Shown here in pieces: positions 61,776-64,000 of a DNA stretch of 64,000 nt (position 1 is the stretch's first letter; every line of letters begins with the position of its first letter). The translations under genes and the position numbers were made by a program. Source of the DNA: Bacteroidales bacterium (GTDB lineage: Bacteria; Bacteroidota; Bacteroidia; Bacteroidales; JAQUTK01); assembly GCA_028709785.1 (NCBI GenBank), contig JAQUTK010000013.1, positions 24,458-88,457 of the forward strand, read 5' to 3'. A model generated the notes under the pieces. It saw nothing but the letters and a program-made list of their open reading frames with translations. It had not been told where the DNA came from and ran no database searches.

Positions 61776-63545
61776 TTACTTGATGACCATCATCTTTTTG
61801 ACTACTGTGCCGACATCTGATTTGATACTTACCAGATACATTCCGGCTGATAGGACATTGAATAGATCAAATGAAACATAAGAGCCGTCAAAGTTAACGG
61901 ATTGCGAATAGACCAGTTTTCCGCTTCCTGCTTCCACTACCTGAACCTCCACTGTGCCTGTCAGAAGTTCGCTTTTGACAGAGAAGTCTCCTTTGTTAAC
62001 TGTAGGATAAAGAGTGAAATAGCTTTCCGCATTAATTTCCAATATGTTTTCGGAAGTATAGGTGTTCTGCTCTTCGATCAGTTTCAGATTGTTGTCAATG
62101 TATGCAGTCGAGAAAATGTCTGCTTCTTCGTAGTTCTGATTCCTGGAATCAAAATAGATTGCAAAGTCTTGTGGTACTTTCGAAGAAAGAGTATTCAGAT
62201 ACAGACTCGTATTATTGTATGTGGAGGATCCCGATACGGAAAGATATTTCCCGTCATACATATTCATGATTTTGAAATAGCCATCCTGCTGGAGTACAAA
62301 GAGCCACTGCTGCGCTATCGATGAACTTTCAGTACTGAGTCGCAACGTACCGAACAACGAGGTCAGATAGTTTCCTGTTTTGTTATCTTTCAACTTAAAT
62401 GCATACGGATTTTCGGTTGCAATAAAGGTAAAATGAAGGTTAATGGCGTCATCGTCATTGGCAATTGCAAAGCCGTTGACAGGTTTGGACATCAACCGGT
62501 TCGAACATTTTTCCAATAAGGAATAGACATTACCTGATACGATTTCCTTCGCTCTTTTGTAACGGTACATATTTTCAAATACGCTTACATCCCATTTATC
62601 ATACCATCTCACCGTCGGATAACCGGAACGCATGCTAAGTGGACACCATACATATTGCGATGCACCCACATTACTTGAGTTCCATCTGTCGCCCATGTAA
62701 ATGAATGCTTTTTCATATCCTTCTACCTTCAGAACGTAGGTACTTTGTGATTTGTACGAAAAATCTTTCAGTTCGTCAACGGCAAAGTTCATACCGGTCG
62801 TCCAGCCACCGAGGATACTTGTCGCATAAGCTGATCTGCCCGGATTGGGATCCCAGCCTGTACAACCAGAGAATAGTCCGTAATAGATATCTCCTAATCT
62901 GAATATAGCGGGGGCTTCGTATTGCATGGATCTCAATATTTTGGTTTCCGTTGTAGTCGGTTCGAGGTAATCGTCCCTGAGCAACGAAAGATTTATATTC
63001 GAATTCATGTCCGTGGAACAGAAATGATAGGCTTTCCCGTCATTGTCCCTGAATATGGTCTGGTCTCTGGAATCATGATTGTTTGGTCTGAATGTTTTAT
63101 AGAAAGTATAGGGACCATCTATGTTATCGCTGGTGGCAACACATACCCGTGCCTCGCCATACCCTTCTCCGTTTTCCCAATGGATCCACATGACCCATTT
63201 GTTTGTGCTTGTATTATAGATCACCTTAGGACGTTCCAATGTACGTCCCGGTGCGATATCATTCATATCATCTCGTTTCGAACCTGTAGGAGTCAAAGCG
63301 AGTCCTAACTTCGTCCAATTATATAAATCGGCAGATTTATAGCAACTGATTCCATTGCAGACAGATCCTGTTCTGTCTTCACCAAACCAGTAATAAAAAC
63401 TGTTGTCATAGACTACGCATCCGCCATGCGCATTTATTTGTTTACCACTTGCGTCATTCCAGGTAGCTCCTGGTGTAATGTTACTTACAGCAAAGAGTCC
63501 AATGGATACTATGGAAAGTAAAAATGTAACGATAACTTTTTTCAT
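61776..63545 (-). CDS. GH43-like secreted glycosidase with lectin-type module and T9SS tail
   Basis: About 589 residues from the ATG at 63545, which gives a signal peptide (MKKVIVTFLLSIVSIGLFAV). The N-terminal five-bladed propeller (about 20-335) starts with NAHGGCVVYDNSFYYWFGE and has LERPKVIYN, DGKAYHFCSTD and YEAPAIFRLGDIYYGLFS, like GH43 subfamilies near exo-beta-1,3-galactanase. A ricin-type or similar carbohydrate-binding part follows (LKDNKTGNYLTSL and QWLFVLQQDGYFKIMN). The last about 75 residues (YPTVNKGDFSV to VGTVVKKMMVIK) look like a T9SS type A sorting domain, so it is probably released or anchored at the surface. Exact activity uncertain. Confidence 0.82.
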   Translation of the reverse strand: MKKVIVTFLLSIVSIGLFAVSNITPGATWNDASGKQINAHGGCVVYDNSFYYWFGEDRTGSVCNGISCYKSADLYNWTKLGLALTPTGSKRDDMNDIAPGRTLERPKVIYNTSTNKWVMWIHWENGEGYGEARVCVATSDNIDGPYTFYKTFRPNNHDSRDQTIFRDNDGKAYHFCSTDMNSNINLSLLRDDYLEPTTTETKILRSMQYEAPAIFRLGDIYYGLFSGCTGWDPNPGRSAYATSILGGWTTGMNFAVDELKDFSYKSQSTYVLKVEGYEKAFIYMGDRWNSSNVGASQYVWCPLSMRSGYPTVRWYDKWDVSVFENMYRYKRAKEIVSGNVYSLLEKCSNRLMSKPVNGFAIANDDDAINLHFTFIATENPYAFKLKDNKTGNYLTSLFGTLRLSTESSSIAQQWLFVLQQDGYFKIMNMYDGKYLSVSGSSTYNNTSLYLNTLSSKVPQDFAIYFDSRNQNYEEADIFSTAYIDNNLKLIEEQNTYTSENILEINAESYFTLYPTVNKGDFSVKSELLTGTVEVQVVEAGSGKLVYSQSVNFDGSYVSFDLFNVLSAGMYLVSIKSDVGTVVKKMMVIK

Positions 63546-63564
63546 AATTGATTGAGTAATAAAA

Positions 63565-63598
63565 TCCCGGACTTCCCACATCAGCAGGAAGTCCGGGA
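63565..63598. terminator. Hairpin terminator between the two T9SS-tail genes
   Basis: A 12-bp perfect stem (63565-63576 with 63587-63598) with a 10-base loop. It lies downstream of the partial minus-strand gene and separates it from the GH43-like gene. Confidence 0.8.
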
Positions 63599-63605
63599 AT
63601 TTATG

Positions 63606-64000
63606 TTAGTACACGATCTTCAGTGTCCGTTTCTGCAAACCATCGTTTATCACACAGACGTAGACACCTCTTGCTTTGAGAGGAATTCCGGTGCCTGGTT
63701 GATAATTTGTTGTATTTAGAACAAATAATCCCAATGAATTATAAAGCATCACATCAGCTGATTGCGATACATTGTTCAGATATAGCTTGCCCTCATAAAT
63801 GTATCCAAAGAGATTATCTTTATCAACAGCCACATCGTCGATGCCGGTAACATGTCCTATAGTCGGGAAAAATGGAGCATAAGCTCCTGTCGCATCATAG
63901 TTGAAGTATTCAACACCTGCAAAGTTGTTTTCGAAACCGATCTTCTGATCGATCACCCGCTTCACACCGGTCAGCTTCGCATCATCCAAAGTCAAGGCGG
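63606..64000 (-). CDS. C-terminal part of a large secreted protein with T9SS-type tail (5' end outside window)
   Basis: An open frame runs from the right edge to a stop at 63606-63608, giving about 131 residues. The front (LTLDDAKLTGVKRVIDQ) resembles the end of a carbohydrate-binding or concanavalin-like domain. The end (VMLYNSLGLFVLNTTNY, then IPLKARGVYVCVIN and LKIVY) is a T9SS type A-like sorting tail, a little degenerate. The upstream domains, and so the function, are not visible. It is on the same strand as the GH43-like gene but separated by a terminator. Confidence 0.75.
   Translation of the reverse strand, partial: ALTLDDAKLTGVKRVIDQKIGFENNFAGVEYFNYDATGAYAPFFPTIGHVTGIDDVAVDKDNLFGYIYEGKLYLNNVSQSADVMLYNSLGLFVLNTTNYQPGTGIPLKARGVYVCVINDGLQKRTLKIVY

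Overview
The window looks like chromosomal DNA of a Bacteroidales bacterium. Many genes are preceded by the Bacteroidetes -7 promoter element TAnnTTTG. Family content fits the group: GH35, GH116 and GH43-like glycosidases, BspA-type leucine-rich repeat proteins, DUF4488 proteins, a Bacteroidales-style double-glycine leader, and the block mutY / HU / tiny basic S22-like protein / rng. Two C-terminal domains of the type IX secretion (T9SS) sorting type at the right edge point to a T9SS-bearing lineage such as Tannerellaceae or Dysgonomonadaceae rather than typical Bacteroides; genus is not determined. No rRNA, tRNA or CRISPR array was seen.

Layout. 1-5424: tail of an isochorismatase-like hydrolase, then a four-gene minus-strand signalling operon (PocR-PAS-PAS sensor, PAS-histidine kinase, Rcp-type response regulator, REC-REC-PAS-kinase). 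5.8-13.4 kb: secreted GH35 glycosidase, a BlaI/BlaR1-like pair with two palindromic operators, a decayed ferredoxin-nitroreductase, a GNAT protein and a DPP IV peptidase. 13.6-34.9 kb: mostly housekeeping genes (mutY, HU, rng, cca, a FadL-type porin, an iron/cobalamin-type ABC importer, a MATE pump, mnmA, an O-acetylhomoserine sulfhydrylase, threonine aldolase, an ECF sigma factor with a membrane partner, eno).

34.9-39.7 kb is an accessory, repeat-rich strip. It holds a secreted ChaN/EreA-like protein and a DUF4143 ATPase, each bracketed by its own imperfect direct repeat, a KilA-N remnant, REP-like palindromes, a 21-bp tandem repeat, and a membrane-protein gene whose 5' end is broken by a repeated segment.

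41.4-53.9 kb is the most interesting block, visibly more A+T-rich than the housekeeping part. It encodes a GT14 and a GT2 glycosyltransferase; a 255-residue protein that starts with a double-glycine export leader but carries an HExxH zinc-protease motif; a BspA-like protein; and a compact operon for an HlyD adaptor, a C39-peptidase ABC exporter, a TolC-like channel, a LanC-like protein without the zinc ligands, a GT4 glycosyltransferase and a second BspA-like protein. I read it as a dedicated type I secretion system that cleaves the leader and exports a possibly glycosylated metalloprotease, with surface LRR proteins as partners. That combination is inferred, not established.

54.1-64 kb: three tandem DUF4488 paralogues, then a minus-strand run: an integral membrane protein, a CXXCH-bearing beta-propeller lipoprotein and a GH116 glycosidase, preceded by a GH43-like protein and a partial protein, both ending in T9SS-type tails.
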